DNA of 64,000 nt from Ruegeria arenilitoris (GCF_013030265.1 NZ_WPZQ01000005.1:1-64000); one strand, 5' to 3'. Shown: positions 1 through 8,996, counted from the first letter of the stretch. Notes: generated by a model from the sequence alone, not told the origin. Numbers and translations are program-made.

Positions 1-2
1 CA

Positions 3-2558
3 CGCGTCGGTCAGCAGCAAGCGAAGCTGTATGCCGATTGTCTCGAAAAAATGTATGGCACCAGACCTGTAATTTTTTGCACGAACGGATACGAGCACTG
101 GATATGGGATGACCAGACGTATCCACCCCGCCCGATTTCGGGGTTCCTGAAGAAAGACGAATTGGTTCTACTTCATCAACGTCGGTCTTCTCGGAAAGTG
201 CTTGATGACGTGTCCGTGGATGAAGACATCGCTGGGCGTTTTTATCAGCAGCGCGCTATTCGCCGGGTCGGGGAAGCCTTTGAACGAGACAAACAGCGCA
301 AGGCACTATTGGTCATGGCGACTGGATCAGGAAAAACCAGAACTGTCGTCGCACTGATTGACCAGCTCATGCGTGCCAATTGGGTGCGTCGTGTTCTGTT
401 CCTGGCGGATCGGGTTGCTCTTGTTAGACAGGCCCATGGCGCCTTCAAGACACATTTGTCCTCGGCGCCAAGTGCGAACCTATTGGAGCGCCATGACGCC
501 ACAAACAACGACCATTCCGGCGCGCGTGTTTTGTTGTCTACTTACCCAACGATGATGGGGATGATCGACGAGACCAAGGAAGGTGAAAAACGCTTTGGTC
601 CCGGCCACTTCGATCTGATTGTCATCGACGAAGCCCACCGGTCTGTCTATCGAAAATACCGGGCGATTTTTGAATACTTCGACGCAATGTTGATTGGTTT
701 GACCGCAACGCCGCGCGATGAGATTGACAGGGATACTTATTCGCTGTTCCAACTCGAAAAAGGTGTTCCCACAGACGCATACGATCTGGAAGACGCGGTT
801 CGGGATGGGTTTCTCGTGCCGCCTAAAACCATTTCCGTTCCACTCAAGTTTCAGCGAGATGGTATATCCTATGACGACCTCTCCGAGGAAGAAAAAGAAG
901 AGTGGGATGCGTTGGAATGGGATGAGGAAGGTTCCACGCCTGACCGGGTTGAGTCGGGCGACCTCAACAAGTGGCTGTTTAACAAGGATACTGTCGACAA
1001 GGTTCTAGAACACTTGATGGCTAACGGGATCAAGGTGGCGGGCGGCGACCGACTAGGAAAGACTATTATCTTCGCTAAGAACAGTCGGCACGCCCAGTTC
1101 ATCACTGAACGTTTTGATGCCAACTATCCTCACCTCAAAGGAGAATTTGCTCGGCTTATCGACTATTCCGTTAGCTATGCTGGCTCGTTGATCGACGATT
1201 TCTCTGAATCAGAAAAATCACCACATATCGCTGTGTCGGTGGACATGCTGGACACTGGAATCGACGTTCCGGAGGTGGTGAACCTCGTCTTTTTCAAGGT
1301 AGTGAGGTCCAAAACTAAATTCTGGCAGATGGTGGGGCGTGGCACGCGACTATGTCCTGATCTTTTTGGTTCCGGAGAGGACAAACAAGAATTCCTGATC
1401 TTCGATTTCTGCCAAAACCTGGAGTTCTTCAAAGAAAATCCGGAAGCTTTAGATGGTGCCGTTGCAAAGCCCATCGGAGAACGATTGTTCTCGACCAGGG
1501 TGTCTCTCATTAGTGCATTGCAGGAAGGTGAAGAGGGTCATTACAAACTGACCCAGGCAATCAAAACGCGATTGATCGACGAAGTTTCGGGTATGAACCT
1601 CGAAAACTTTTTGGTTAGGCAGAACCGTAGGCCCGTCGAAAAGTTTCAAAAGTCTGAGAACTGGGAACATCTTGATCTCGACGCGCAGCTTGATCTTACA
1701 GAGCGAGTTGCCGGGCTTCCAACATCCTTCAAGGATGACAATCTGCCAGCCAAGCAATTCGACCTCCTGTTATTGAATGCGCAACTCTGTCTTCTCGACG
1801 GTGAGGCTGCATTTTCAGCTCTGCAACAACGGATCCAAAAGGTAGCTTCATCACTTGAGACACTTTCGAATGTGCCCGTGGTAGCTAAGGAAATGGAGCT
1901 CATTCTTGAACTTCAAGATGGAGCATTTTGGGAAGATGTGACGTTGGAGATGCTTGAGAGCGTGCGTCTCAAATTACGAGGATTGGTGGAACTTATCAAA
2001 CCAACGGAACGCAAAGTTGTAGTGACAGATTTCGAGGACGAAATCGGACATGGCAGCGCGATCAACCTGCCAGATGTCGGCTCCGGCGTCGACAAAGGAC
2101 GCTTTAACATAAAGGTCCGGAGGTTTTTAGAAGACCATTCTGACCACATCACTATCCTGAAACTAAAACGGGCAGAACAACTGACCGAACAGGATCTTCG
2201 TGAACTTGAACGAATGTTCCTTTCCGAAGGCGTCGCGGATGAGAAAACTTTGAATGAAGTAGCCCAAGAACATGGGTTTGGGATCTTTTTAAGGTCGCTG
2301 ATTGGAATGGAACGCTCTGCTGCCAAAGCAGCCTTCAACGAGTTTATCGGCGAAGCAAACCCGACTGCGAACCAGATGGAGTTTCTCAATCTGATTATCG
2401 ACCACCTTACTGAAGCCGGGTTCGTCGAACCCAAACGGTTTTATGAAAGTCCATATACAGATTTCGACGATCAAGGAATTTCCGGCGTGTTTCCCGCCGA
2501 ACAAACCAAGCGCATTATCCAGATCGTAAAACGGCTAAATGCTTCAGCTGCGGCTTAA
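3..2558 (+). CDS. hsdR: Type I restriction enzyme R subunit (HsdR), 5' end outside window
   Basis: ATP-dependent DNA translocase and nuclease subunit of a type I restriction-modification complex. The reading frame is open from base 3, and the codons before the first ATG (51) encode GQQQAKLYADCLE, typical of the HsdR N-terminal nuclease domain, so the true start lies left of the window. Counting from that ATG, helicase motif I (ATGSGKT) is near residue 90, DEAH (IDEAHRS) near 193, motif III (LTATPRD) near 218 and motif VI (QMVGRGTR) near 426. The last 250 residues match the EcoEI-type R C-terminal domain. The hsdM and hsdS partners are not in the window and should lie to the left. It heads a defence-rich stretch. 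Family assignment is firm; whether the complex is complete cannot be seen. Confidence 0.88.
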   Translation, partial: RVGQQQAKLYADCLEKMYGTRPVIFCTNGYEHWIWDDQTYPPRPISGFLKKDELVLLHQRRSSRKVLDDVSVDEDIAGRFYQQRAIRRVGEAFERDKQRKALLVMATGSGKTRTVVALIDQLMRANWVRRVLFLADRVALVRQAHGAFKTHLSSAPSANLLERHDATNNDHSGARVLLSTYPTMMGMIDETKEGEKRFGPGHFDLIVIDEAHRSVYRKYRAIFEYFDAMLIGLTATPRDEIDRDTYSLFQLEKGVPTDAYDLEDAVRDGFLVPPKTISVPLKFQRDGISYDDLSEEEKEEWDALEWDEEGSTPDRVESGDLNKWLFNKDTVDKVLEHLMANGIKVAGGDRLGKTIIFAKNSRHAQFITERFDANYPHLKGEFARLIDYSVSYAGSLIDDFSESEKSPHIAVSVDMLDTGIDVPEVVNLVFFKVVRSKTKFWQMVGRGTRLCPDLFGSGEDKQEFLIFDFCQNLEFFKENPEALDGAVAKPIGERLFSTRVSLISALQEGEEGHYKLTQAIKTRLIDEVSGMNLENFLVRQNRRPVEKFQKSENWEHLDLDAQLDLTERVAGLPTSFKDDNLPAKQFDLLLLNAQLCLLDGEAAFSALQQRIQKVASSLETLSNVPVVAKEMELILELQDGAFWEDVTLEMLESVRLKLRGLVELIKPTERKVVVTDFEDEIGHGSAINLPDVGSGVDKGRFNIKVRRFLEDHSDHITILKLKRAEQLTEQDLRELERMFLSEGVADEKTLNEVAQEHGFGIFLRSLIGMERSAAKAAFNEFIGEANPTANQMEFLNLIIDHLTEAGFVEPKRFYESPYTDFDDQGISGVFPAEQTKRIIQIVKRLNASAAA

Positions 2559-2608
2559 CACTCTCTTTTCCCAGTCGCCATTGAAGCAATTGTCTATCAC
2601 ACTTGCTG

Positions 2609-3268
2609 TCATACCCGCTCTAGTGACTTGAGCATGCGGTCGACATTCTGAGCTGTCCACTTGCCTCCTCTGGTGGTTCGAATACCTCGCGCATTGGCTT
2701 CGTCTGCAACATTTTGATTAACCGCCGAGACTTCTCTCCGAAGTAATTCGTTTTTTACGGCTTGGAGCTGTTTTGCAACCGCGATTGATTTGCCCTTCCG
2801 GGAATTTAACGATGCTGCTCGAGCGTTAGCTGTATCACCTGCCCGCTCTTGCTGAGCCGGCAAATTCGATTTCTCAGCATGCAGGATAAGGTTGTGAATT
2901 TCACCAGTTGAGAAATTTGATAGGGTTTTCTTGTGCTTCACCGAGTATAGACTCGAGCCAAAAACCTGCAGTTCTTCAAGCAGGCGTTCTCGGTCTCCCA
3001 TTTTTGCTATACGAAACAACCGAGACAAATCATCGAGTCGCACTTTTACGCCATCAACGTCATTCAAACTGGCCAGGACTTTCTCAAGTCGTGGTAGTGA
3101 ATGAAGACCCTCAACGCTACGAGCATAGTCGAACACAACCTCGGCTTTGATGCGCGGATTCAGAGATGCAATTCGATCGATAAGTGCCAATTGGGCTTTG
3201 GCCGCAGGGTGACTTTTGATCGGCCCGGTGGGGCGATTTCCGTAAGTGAGCAGAACGTAGAATATCAT
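2609..3268 (-). CDS. Serine-recombinase-like protein lacking an obvious catalytic serine
   Basis: 219 residues. The middle (VRLDDLSRLFRIAKMGDRERLLEEL) has the layout of the resolvase catalytic domain, and the C-terminus (ANARGIRTTRGGKWTAQNV) matches the helix-turn-helix 'Recombinase' domain of large serine recombinases. The N-terminus reads YVLLTYGNRP, where active enzymes have an R-x-S motif (YxRVSTxxQ), so the nucleophilic serine appears missing. The long linker and zinc region of large recombinases are also absent. A good AGGAG ribosome site lies just before the ATG, and a perfect 14-bp inverted repeat sits immediately upstream. It is more likely a DNA-binding regulator or domesticated recombinase than an active one. 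It converges on hsdR with a 50-bp gap. Confidence 0.55.
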   Translation of the reverse strand: MIFYVLLTYGNRPTGPIKSHPAAKAQLALIDRIASLNPRIKAEVVFDYARSVEGLHSLPRLEKVLASLNDVDGVKVRLDDLSRLFRIAKMGDRERLLEELQVFGSSLYSVKHKKTLSNFSTGEIHNLILHAEKSNLPAQQERAGDTANARAASLNSRKGKSIAVAKQLQAVKNELLRREVSAVNQNVADEANARGIRTTRGGKWTAQNVDRMLKSLERV

Positions 3269-3280
3269 GCTGGCTCCTAA

Positions 3281-3316
3281 TTTTCACGTTTGTGTAGGCC
3301 TTCACAAACGTGAAAA
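3281..3316. promoter_or_regulatory. Perfect 14-bp inverted repeat upstream of the recombinase-like gene
   Basis: Arms TTTTCACGTTTGTG (3281-3294) and CACAAACGTGAAAA (3303-3316) surround the 8-bp spacer TAGGCCTT, itself partly palindromic. The element starts 13 bp upstream of the recombinase-like start codon. This position fits an operator for autoregulation, or a former crossover or accessory site of a serine recombinase. There is no U-run, so a terminator is unlikely. Confidence 0.6.
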
Positions 3317-3683
3317 GTGTGTTGTGGTGCAGGAACTGACTACACGCGACTTGATCTGGAAGAAACCACTCTGCAATCACTTGATATCCGGAAGCTCCGA
3401 TTTCCCTTAAGCTCCCAAAGCCGTCTCTCTACTAATATGTAAATCTCTTACTTAATATATACATCTAAAGTAGGGCAAAGCTCCTCTTTCCTGCTCAAGA
3501 TCAAGGCTGTTCCGGACAAAAAGATTGAATCTGCTTTGGAGGTAGGAACTCAAGCGAGCGATCCGGGCATCGGTTACTAATTAGCATGTGAGCATAAATA
3601 CCTTTCCAGATCATTTCTACTGACCTGACACTGCTCTAACGTGAGTTTGCGCACGCTGAACGCTTTACGACTGCTATAATTAG
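3317..3683. other. Non-coding stretch before the left repeat
   Basis: AT-richer sequence with many stops in all frames. I see no gene, RNA or clear repeat here beyond the inverted repeat on its left border. Confidence 0.5.
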
Positions 3684-3884
3684 CACCAGGCTGGCTGGGG
3701 CGATCACTGGCAGCATTTAACGCAGTTTTCGATACGCGACAGCGCTCAAATCAAAACGCGCGCCCTGAGCGCTCTCATCGCTTGGTTGTTCGATCAACAT
3801 TCCACCATGGCTACAGGAGGTTTGGAACACCCGGACGCGGAGTCGCCAGAATACATCCCATTCATCATTTGTAGGGATACCTAG
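3684..3884 (+). pseudogene. C-terminal remnant of an unknown gene (left copy)
   Basis: An open frame of 66 codons with no start that ends at TAG 3882. Its last residues, GGLEHPDAESPEYIPF then IICRDT, match the end of a second short fragment at 7134-7207 (GGFDYPNAVAPEPIPL then IMRKET, also ending in TAG). Two copies with the same reading frame and stop show this was once a coding sequence. I do not recognise the family. It lies 102 bp from a transporter-gene tail on the opposite strand, the same layout as in the right copy (104 bp). Confidence 0.4.
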
Positions 3885-4130
3885 AACTTGGATTACGACC
3901 GGATCCGACGAGCGAGCTCAAACGAAACTTATAGCCATTCCTCACGGAATTGCGCGAATGGCAGATTTTCGACAGAAAACCACTTATCAGGCGGACTCAG
4001 CTGTTGCTGATCGCCACTTTATTGAACCTGAATTGTCCTTTCCGTTTACTCTTTGGCCGACCAAAACAAAGCCAAAAACTAAGGTTGATCCTATCAACTG
4101 CGTGAGGCTCGCTCCAGTTTGGCGACAGCG
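3807..4130. repeat. Left diverged direct repeat flanking the CBASS genes
   Basis: This segment is collinear with 7137-7445: the end of an unknown plus-strand gene, about 100 bp of spacer, then the tail of a minus-strand DMT transporter gene. The two copies are in direct orientation about 3.3 kb apart and bracket only the two CBASS genes. Identity is about 70% in the transporter part and lower in the spacer. Confidence 0.65.
3987..4130 (-). pseudogene. 3' remnant of a DMT/EamA transporter gene
   Basis: Read on the minus strand, this encodes a tail matching the C-terminus of the complete EamA transporter at 7312-8208. It has QTGASLTQLIGST against QTLSITQSIGAA, LVGQRV against VVGQSV, and an almost identical end, IKWRSATAESA against KKWRSATAGSV, followed by a stop. 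Base identity is roughly 70-75% by eye over about 110 bp without gaps. Everything upstream of this tail is missing, and the homology stops close to the CBASS genes. It is a broken paralogue or the leftover of a recombination event. Confidence 0.75.
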
Positions 4131-4282
4131 CTTGTATGGTGTAGAGCAAGCGGTCCTTGCCACGAACCACTTTCACCTTGGCCTCGAAGCCTGTTATGTC
4201 CGGATCCTAAGAAAAGGCCACGATTTTGGAAGTCGCGGTCATTTCGTTTTGGATGGGGCACGTGCAAAAGCGAACTTTGCGA

Positions 4283-5656
4283 TCAACGAAGCGATGTCCA
4301 AGCCGGCCGACCTCCGCGCGTCCTCCTCATATACTGTGCATTGTTTACAATCACTGGCACACGCCTGATCGAAATCAGGTTTCCATGCAACACAACCATA
4401 CAATCCATAAAGTGTCGCCCATTGTAAGCTGTGTTTTCCTCGGCGTAAGGACCCGCCTGAGATGTATGACCAAGGTCATTTGTCCGAGATGCTTCTTCTC
4501 CCGAATTTCTAACTATCCACTGAAAAATAGCCTCTCGCGGGAAGCGATCTAAGTTCATCAAAGTAAACTTCAGTTTGGTTTTCTTTGGAACAGGACCGAC
4601 GGTATTGATGCTGGTCGATCTGTTGCCATTGGGCAGGGAGATATCAACTAAGATTTCTGGTTGCGGATACAATACCGGCAGCGACCTGTCCGACTTTACT
4701 AGAACCTCATCTTCAGGAAGTGGGAAGAAATGCCCAAATGCTTCCTGCCACAAAAAAGCTCCTGCCAAAGACGTCTCGGCGGCATTGGCGCGTTGGGCAA
4801 CGGTCTGAAAATCTCTCAAGCGTTGGATTAGGACGCCCATTTGATCGTCGGAAAGACGAGATAAGTCTTCACTTGAATCGACCGGATTTAGAACTCTTGA
4901 GTTCGCCTCGAGGCGCGCGATGATAACTTCAATGCAGGCTTGGAGTGCATCGTCATCTTCCCACTTTGAATTGATCCTTGAAGAAATGCAGGCATCGGCT
5001 ACGAGAACCGTCAGCAAAACTGATGATGGGCGGCCAGTTTCGCCATGGTATCTAAGAATTGACCACGCTTTCATATAACGGATCAGCCGGCGAACGACTG
5101 CGCGGTCATCATCAAGAAATTTGTCCCGGAACCAAATGTAGATAGCCTTTGGGTCGCTTTTTACCCATCCGTCTTCAGAAGCCAGCGTTCGATCATCATT
5201 AGGTTCATCAAGATGATAGACTGGCACATCTATGTGGAAGTCACCGTTGAACCGAATTCTGTTGCAGTTCTTCTTCGGAGGCTCGACCGATACGACATCA
5301 TGATCTGTCTCCTTCCCATAGACCTCGAGCGACGTCTGACAGGCCGCCTTGAGATCATCGGGGCCGTAGTCTCCTGCAGACGCCAAACCCGACCATTTAA
5401 AGTAGAGGCCCAAATCGATATCGAACTCTTCCCCCATGAACAACGGACGGACTTGAGTTCGAAATTTGTAAGACCCCTGAAGCCAGGATCGCATCGAAAG
5501 TCCCGTTTCGTCTGAGAGTCGGTCTACGAGGAAATCACGCAAGTCGTTCCAGCGTTCTTGCTGCAACGTCATCTGCTCTTCTGTGGGTGTGATCCGTTTG
5601 TTTAGAGATTCCTCATCGGCAACCCTATTGTGAAAGAGAGTGCTACATTGACCCAT
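4283..5656 (-). CDS. CBASS CD-NTase (cyclic oligonucleotide synthase) with AGS-C sensor domain
   Basis: 457-residue cGAS/DncV-like nucleotidyltransferase that would make a cyclic di- or oligonucleotide alarm signal after phage infection. The nucleotidyltransferase core shows the GS motif (QGSYKF, 60-65), the metal-binding pair in EFDIDLG (D79, D81) and a third aspartate in HIDVP (D143). The C-terminal third (about 330-440) reads as the AGS-C sensor domain, with WIVRNSGEEA and ENTAYNGRHFMDC. The start at 5656 is chosen for its GGAG site 6 bp upstream; a longer frame begins at 5692. It overlaps the end of the upstream phospholipase gene by 14 bp, implying translational coupling. No E1/E2 (Cap2) or JAB (Cap3) gene is nearby, so this is a minimal two-gene layout. 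The product nucleotide cannot be read from sequence. Confidence 0.85.
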   Translation of the reverse strand: MGQCSTLFHNRVADEESLNKRITPTEEQMTLQQERWNDLRDFLVDRLSDETGLSMRSWLQGSYKFRTQVRPLFMGEEFDIDLGLYFKWSGLASAGDYGPDDLKAACQTSLEVYGKETDHDVVSVEPPKKNCNRIRFNGDFHIDVPVYHLDEPNDDRTLASEDGWVKSDPKAIYIWFRDKFLDDDRAVVRRLIRYMKAWSILRYHGETGRPSSVLLTVLVADACISSRINSKWEDDDALQACIEVIIARLEANSRVLNPVDSSEDLSRLSDDQMGVLIQRLRDFQTVAQRANAAETSLAGAFLWQEAFGHFFPLPEDEVLVKSDRSLPVLYPQPEILVDISLPNGNRSTSINTVGPVPKKTKLKFTLMNLDRFPREAIFQWIVRNSGEEASRTNDLGHTSQAGPYAEENTAYNGRHFMDCMVVLHGNLISIRRVPVIVNNAQYMRRTRGGRPAWTSLR

Positions 5657-6653
5657 TGATATCTCCAAAAAAACCTGCTGCAGGGGCATCATGGTGTAGG
5701 AACTCTATGACGGCATCCATGGCTCGAGCTTCCTTGCCAGTTTGTTCACCAAGTGCCATCAGAGTGCTGATGGCGTGAGGCGTGGCAGCATCCAGCGCGA
5801 GGTCAGCATTCTGCTCTGGCGATTGTTCTTCATCCAGCCGCAGATATCGCTCCTGCAGCCGATGGCTTATCATGAACTCGACCGATTTTTGCTGAGAGGC
5901 CATCATTGCCTTGATCAACCGTTGACCCTTCATCCATTGTATCGGACCGAAGTTGCGGCCGGTCTTGTGAGAGAATGAGAACTTTGAGGTGGTGGTCCCT
6001 ATACTGAGCATATGGATCAGAGATACATCTTGGTGGAGAAAGTGTTCGGCCTCGTGAAGTGCTAAAATGTCCGGAGCGTTGGCAAACAGTCCTCCATCCG
6101 CGTGAAGAGCGCCATTCAACTCAGACATCGGCAGGAAAGTTGGAGCCGCAGATGTAGCTAAAGCGACATCAACCACACGCAACCGAGCGTCATATGTTAT
6201 GTTTTCTTTGTGTGGGGTCTTGAATACTCGCGGGGCCCCAGTCGACAGATTCACTGCTGGGATGATGACACGGTGTGAAAGATCCCCGAGTTTCATATCT
6301 TTGTGCGGCAGCAGTTCCTCGATCGTTTCTCGCAGCGCATCGCTCGTATATTTAGCGATTCTTCCGTATTTCCAGAGATACTTCGCCATCCCCAATTTGC
6401 TTGTCATTTCCGGGCGATCAGGAAAAATGAGCGGGCCACGCTCTTTGAACGCTGATAAAATTTTGCTGGCCTCGACCTCTGCCGCGAGGCCGAGCGCTAT
6501 AATGCCCCCGACGGACGTCCCGGCCAGAAGTTCCGAAGATCTTGCAATAGGTTTACCACCTGTAAGCTCTTCCAGAAGCGAAAGGACCTTGGCTGAATAG
6601 AGGCCCAAGTAGCCACCACCGCTTAACGAGAGAATGTTGAATCTCGCAGACAT
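5643..6653 (-). CDS. capV: CBASS effector, patatin-like phospholipase (CapV family)
   Basis: 336-residue patatin-fold lipase that, in CBASS, is switched on by the cyclic nucleotide and destroys the inner membrane of the infected cell. It shows the oxyanion-hole motif GGGYLG (12-17), the nucleophile elbow GTSVG (Ser47) and the catalytic aspartate in HADGG (D186). There is no signal peptide, which fits a soluble cytoplasmic effector. The ATG at 6653 has a GAGGA site; the codon before it in frame is TTG. It is the first gene of the pair and overlaps the CD-NTase start by 14 bp. Pairing with a CD-NTase makes the CapV role far more likely than a metabolic patatin. Confidence 0.85.
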   Translation of the reverse strand: MSARFNILSLSGGGYLGLYSAKVLSLLEELTGGKPIARSSELLAGTSVGGIIALGLAAEVEASKILSAFKERGPLIFPDRPEMTSKLGMAKYLWKYGRIAKYTSDALRETIEELLPHKDMKLGDLSHRVIIPAVNLSTGAPRVFKTPHKENITYDARLRVVDVALATSAAPTFLPMSELNGALHADGGLFANAPDILALHEAEHFLHQDVSLIHMLSIGTTTSKFSFSHKTGRNFGPIQWMKGQRLIKAMMASQQKSVEFMISHRLQERYLRLDEEQSPEQNADLALDAATPHAISTLMALGEQTGKEARAMDAVIEFLHHDAPAAGFFGDINGSM

Positions 6654-7133
6654 CAATTTTCCTCAAACTATACATTGATTTGATATGCTTAAGCGACGAA
6701 CTCCGCAACCAAAGATTGTCTTAGTTTCTTGTTTTAGGTGCTCCAAAATAATGGGCTTGCTCAGCGAAAATCTCTAGTGCCCGCTGGATCTTTCGAACCG
6801 CGCGCCGAGGTTGGTCCCCATATTAAGCTGAAGGAGGTAGACCAATTAATTCGATCAGATATGTCTAAGGCTACAATGTGCAATTCTGCGGACATTAATC
6901 TTCAACTTGCAGCAAGTGCTTCACCACCCCATTCTAGGTAGCTTGGTGTCTGTGGAGGAGTTTCGGCGTCATCTGTTATAGACGAATATAAGTGGGGAGC
7001 CGAAAAGCAGCACTCCTCTTTAAGATCACCTATCGAATTCCGTCACGCACCTATCTTAAGTTTGTTCGCCCTAGGATTTCCAATTCAACCTTAATAGCCA
7101 ATCGTCGACACACTAACTCAGGGAATGCTATAG
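6654..7133. other. Promoter-side non-coding stretch of the CBASS unit
   Basis: About 480 bp upstream of capV. It must hold the CBASS promoter. A short minus-strand frame near 6740-6840 (ending APKTRN) has a protein-like composition but no start, and may be a gene scrap. Nothing else is supportable. Confidence 0.35.
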
Positions 7134-7207
7134 CCTATGGGAGGTTTCGATTATCCAAACGCAGTGGCGCCAGAACCCATCCCCTTAATCATGCGTAAGG
7201 AAACCTA
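7134..7207 (+). pseudogene. C-terminal remnant of the unknown gene (right copy)
   Basis: Encodes GGFDYPNAVAPEPIPL then IMRKET and stops at TAG 7205. It is the counterpart of the fragment ending at 3884. A TAG lies directly upstream in frame (7131), so this copy is even more eroded. It ends 104 bp before the stop of the intact DMT transporter gene, which is read from the other strand. Confidence 0.4.
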
Positions 7208-7445
7208 GGACTTCGATATTGTAAGGATCTGGCAAACGGGTCTGAGCGAGTCGCTGAGCCATTCCTCGCCCGCTTGCGTGATTGGGCCTATTGTTTGCGA
7301 CTCAGCACCCATTAGACAGATCCGGCTGTTGCTGATCTCCATTTTTTCAAACCCAAATAGTCCCTTCGGCTCACGCTCTGGCCAACCACAACAGAACCAA
7401 TAACTATGGCTGCTCCTATAGACTGAGTGATGCTAAGCGTTTGTC
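7137..7445. repeat. Right diverged direct repeat flanking the CBASS genes
   Basis: Collinear with 3807-4130. It contains the end of the unknown gene and the 3' end of the intact EamA gene. The equal spacing of both stop codons (102 and 104 bp) in the two copies supports common origin. Confidence 0.65.
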
Positions 7446-8208
7446 CCAGGTATACCCAGCCGAGCGCGACGGCAGTCAAAGGACTCATCATGCCAAGCAT
7501 CGAAACTGCACTAGGTTCAAGGCGCGCTATCCCACGAAACCAAAGAGCATAGGTTGCTGCGGCACCAATCAAGCCAAGCCAAATCAGGCCGGCGACATTT
7601 GTCGCGCTGAGCGCAGGTAGAGGCGGCTCAAGAAACTGAGCGACTGGCAGCAGTATCAAACCACCGGCTGTTAATTGCCACGCAGTGAAACTAAGCGCCG
7701 AGACCGGAGGTTGCCATTTCCGACTGAGAACAGTGCCAGCAGCCATTGACGCGGCTCCTCCCAAACCCGCTGCTATACCGATCCAATCAAGTTGTGCTTC
7801 TGGTCCGATCAGCAGCAGAGACACACCCATTACGCCAGTCGCGGCGGCGGCGAGAGCACCGAGTCGGATTGGGGTTCCCAGCCATCCCCACGCCATCAAA
7901 ATCACGATCATCGCTTGCAACGATCCTAGGGTGGCGGCCACACCACCGGGCAACCTATACGCAGCAACGAAGAGGAGCACCCAGAACAGAGCGAAATTGA
8001 GGCTGCCTAAGACGAAAGTTCGACCGAGCCATTCGCGTGGTGGAACGCAACGCGTCACTGCAAGCAACAACAACCCAGCAGGCAGAGCTCGTAACGCAGC
8101 CAGGGTAATCGGGTAGCCAGCCGGGAGCGCTTCGGTAGTTACCAGATAAGTGCTTCCCCATACCGCTGGGGCGAGTGAAGTGAGAAGAATATCGGTTGAT
8201 CGTGACAT
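7312..8208 (-). CDS. DMT superfamily (EamA-type) transporter
   Basis: 298-residue inner-membrane protein with about ten hydrophobic segments arranged as two EamA repeats. It has the usual N-terminal AxxWGSTYLV motif (PAVWGSTYLV near residue 16) and a second repeat with conserved glycines near LGLIGAAATYALWFRG. Members export amino acids or other metabolites; the substrate cannot be read. It lies 58 bp downstream of wrbA on the same strand and behind a LysR gene, so the three may form one unit. Its 3' end is duplicated as a remnant at 3987-4130. Confidence 0.85.
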   Translation of the reverse strand: MSRSTDILLTSLAPAVWGSTYLVTTEALPAGYPITLAALRALPAGLLLLAVTRCVPPREWLGRTFVLGSLNFALFWVLLFVAAYRLPGGVAATLGSLQAMIVILMAWGWLGTPIRLGALAAAATGVMGVSLLLIGPEAQLDWIGIAAGLGGAASMAAGTVLSRKWQPPVSALSFTAWQLTAGGLILLPVAQFLEPPLPALSATNVAGLIWLGLIGAAATYALWFRGIARLEPSAVSMLGMMSPLTAVALGWVYLGQTLSITQSIGAAIVIGSVVVGQSVSRRDYLGLKKWRSATAGSV

Positions 8209-8266
8209 TTTATGTCTCCCGGCTGAGGCGTTTCAGAATTTGAGTGAGACTTCAGAGGCGCGCGGG

Positions 8267-8890
8267 TTAAGCTGCTTCCGCTTGCAGGTTTGATCCAGCG
8301 AGGCACGCTGCAATCCTTGCAACATGAGCGCCCTGGAACCGCGCTCCGGCTAGGTCAGTTTCGGTAGGCTTGCGGGAACCATCAGCACCGGCGATCGTTC
8401 CGGCACCATACGGTGCGCCGCCAATGATTTCTTCTGATGTAGTCTGGCCAGCAAATGTGTAGGGCATTCCGGCAATCAGCATCCCAAAGTGTTGAAGTGG
8501 GACTTGCGTTGTCAGAAGGGTGGCCTCGTGCCCGCCATGTTGCGAACCTGTTGATGCAAAGACCGCCCCGACCTTACCAACCAGTGCATTCCTGGCCCAA
8601 AGCCCTCCCGCCTGGTCAAGGAAGGACTTCATTTGGCCAGCCATCATGCCAAATCGGGTTGGTGTTCCAATGATGATTGCATCATAGTTTTCCAGATCGG
8701 TCGGCAAGGCGGCAGGTGTATCATCTACGACATAGCCAGCCTGCTGACGGGCCTCTTCAGGGACGGTTTCGGGCACACGCCGAACGTCAACTTCAGTGCC
8801 GGGAACACTTCTGGCGCCTTTAGCTTCGGCATCGGCCAATGTGCGGACGTGGCCATAGCTTGAATAGTAGAGAACGAGAATACGTGACAT
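8267..8890 (-). CDS. wrbA: NAD(P)H:quinone oxidoreductase, WrbA type
   Basis: 207-residue flavodoxin-fold enzyme that reduces quinones by two electrons with FMN, avoiding semiquinone radicals. The N-terminus [10 protein letters not shown] binds the FMN phosphate. [19 protein letters not shown] and [16 protein letters not shown] are WrbA signatures. The start at 8890 (MSRILVLYY) is preferred because of an upstream GAGAGG site; a 20-residue longer frame begins at 8950. It sits between a LysR gene and a DMT transporter on the same strand, suggesting a quinone or electrophile response. Confidence 0.9.
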   Translation of the reverse strand: MSRILVLYYSSYGHVRTLADAEAKGARSVPGTEVDVRRVPETVPEEARQQAGYVVDDTPAALPTDLENYDAIIIGTPTRFGMMAGQMKSFLDQAGGLWARNALVGKVGAVFASTGSQHGGHEATLLTTQVPLQHFGMLIAGMPYTFAGQTTSEEIIGGAPYGAGTIAGADGSRKPTETDLAGARFQGAHVARIAACLAGSNLQAEAA

Positions 8891-8996
8891 AGGATACCTC
8901 TCAGGGCTGTGACTTGTTCCCTGAGAGAATGGAATTTGTTGCGCCGCCAATTAAGGCACGCTCTTTGACATCACTCTTTACCTGTATTGAATAATG

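Noticed and set aside
3281..3316. Inverted repeat as a terminator
   Set aside because: It lies upstream of a start codon and has no U-run, so an operator or recombination site is more likely.
3958..4368. Plus-strand frame across the CBASS boundary
   Set aside because: It runs antisense to the DMT remnant and the end of the CD-NTase gene; no ribosome site.
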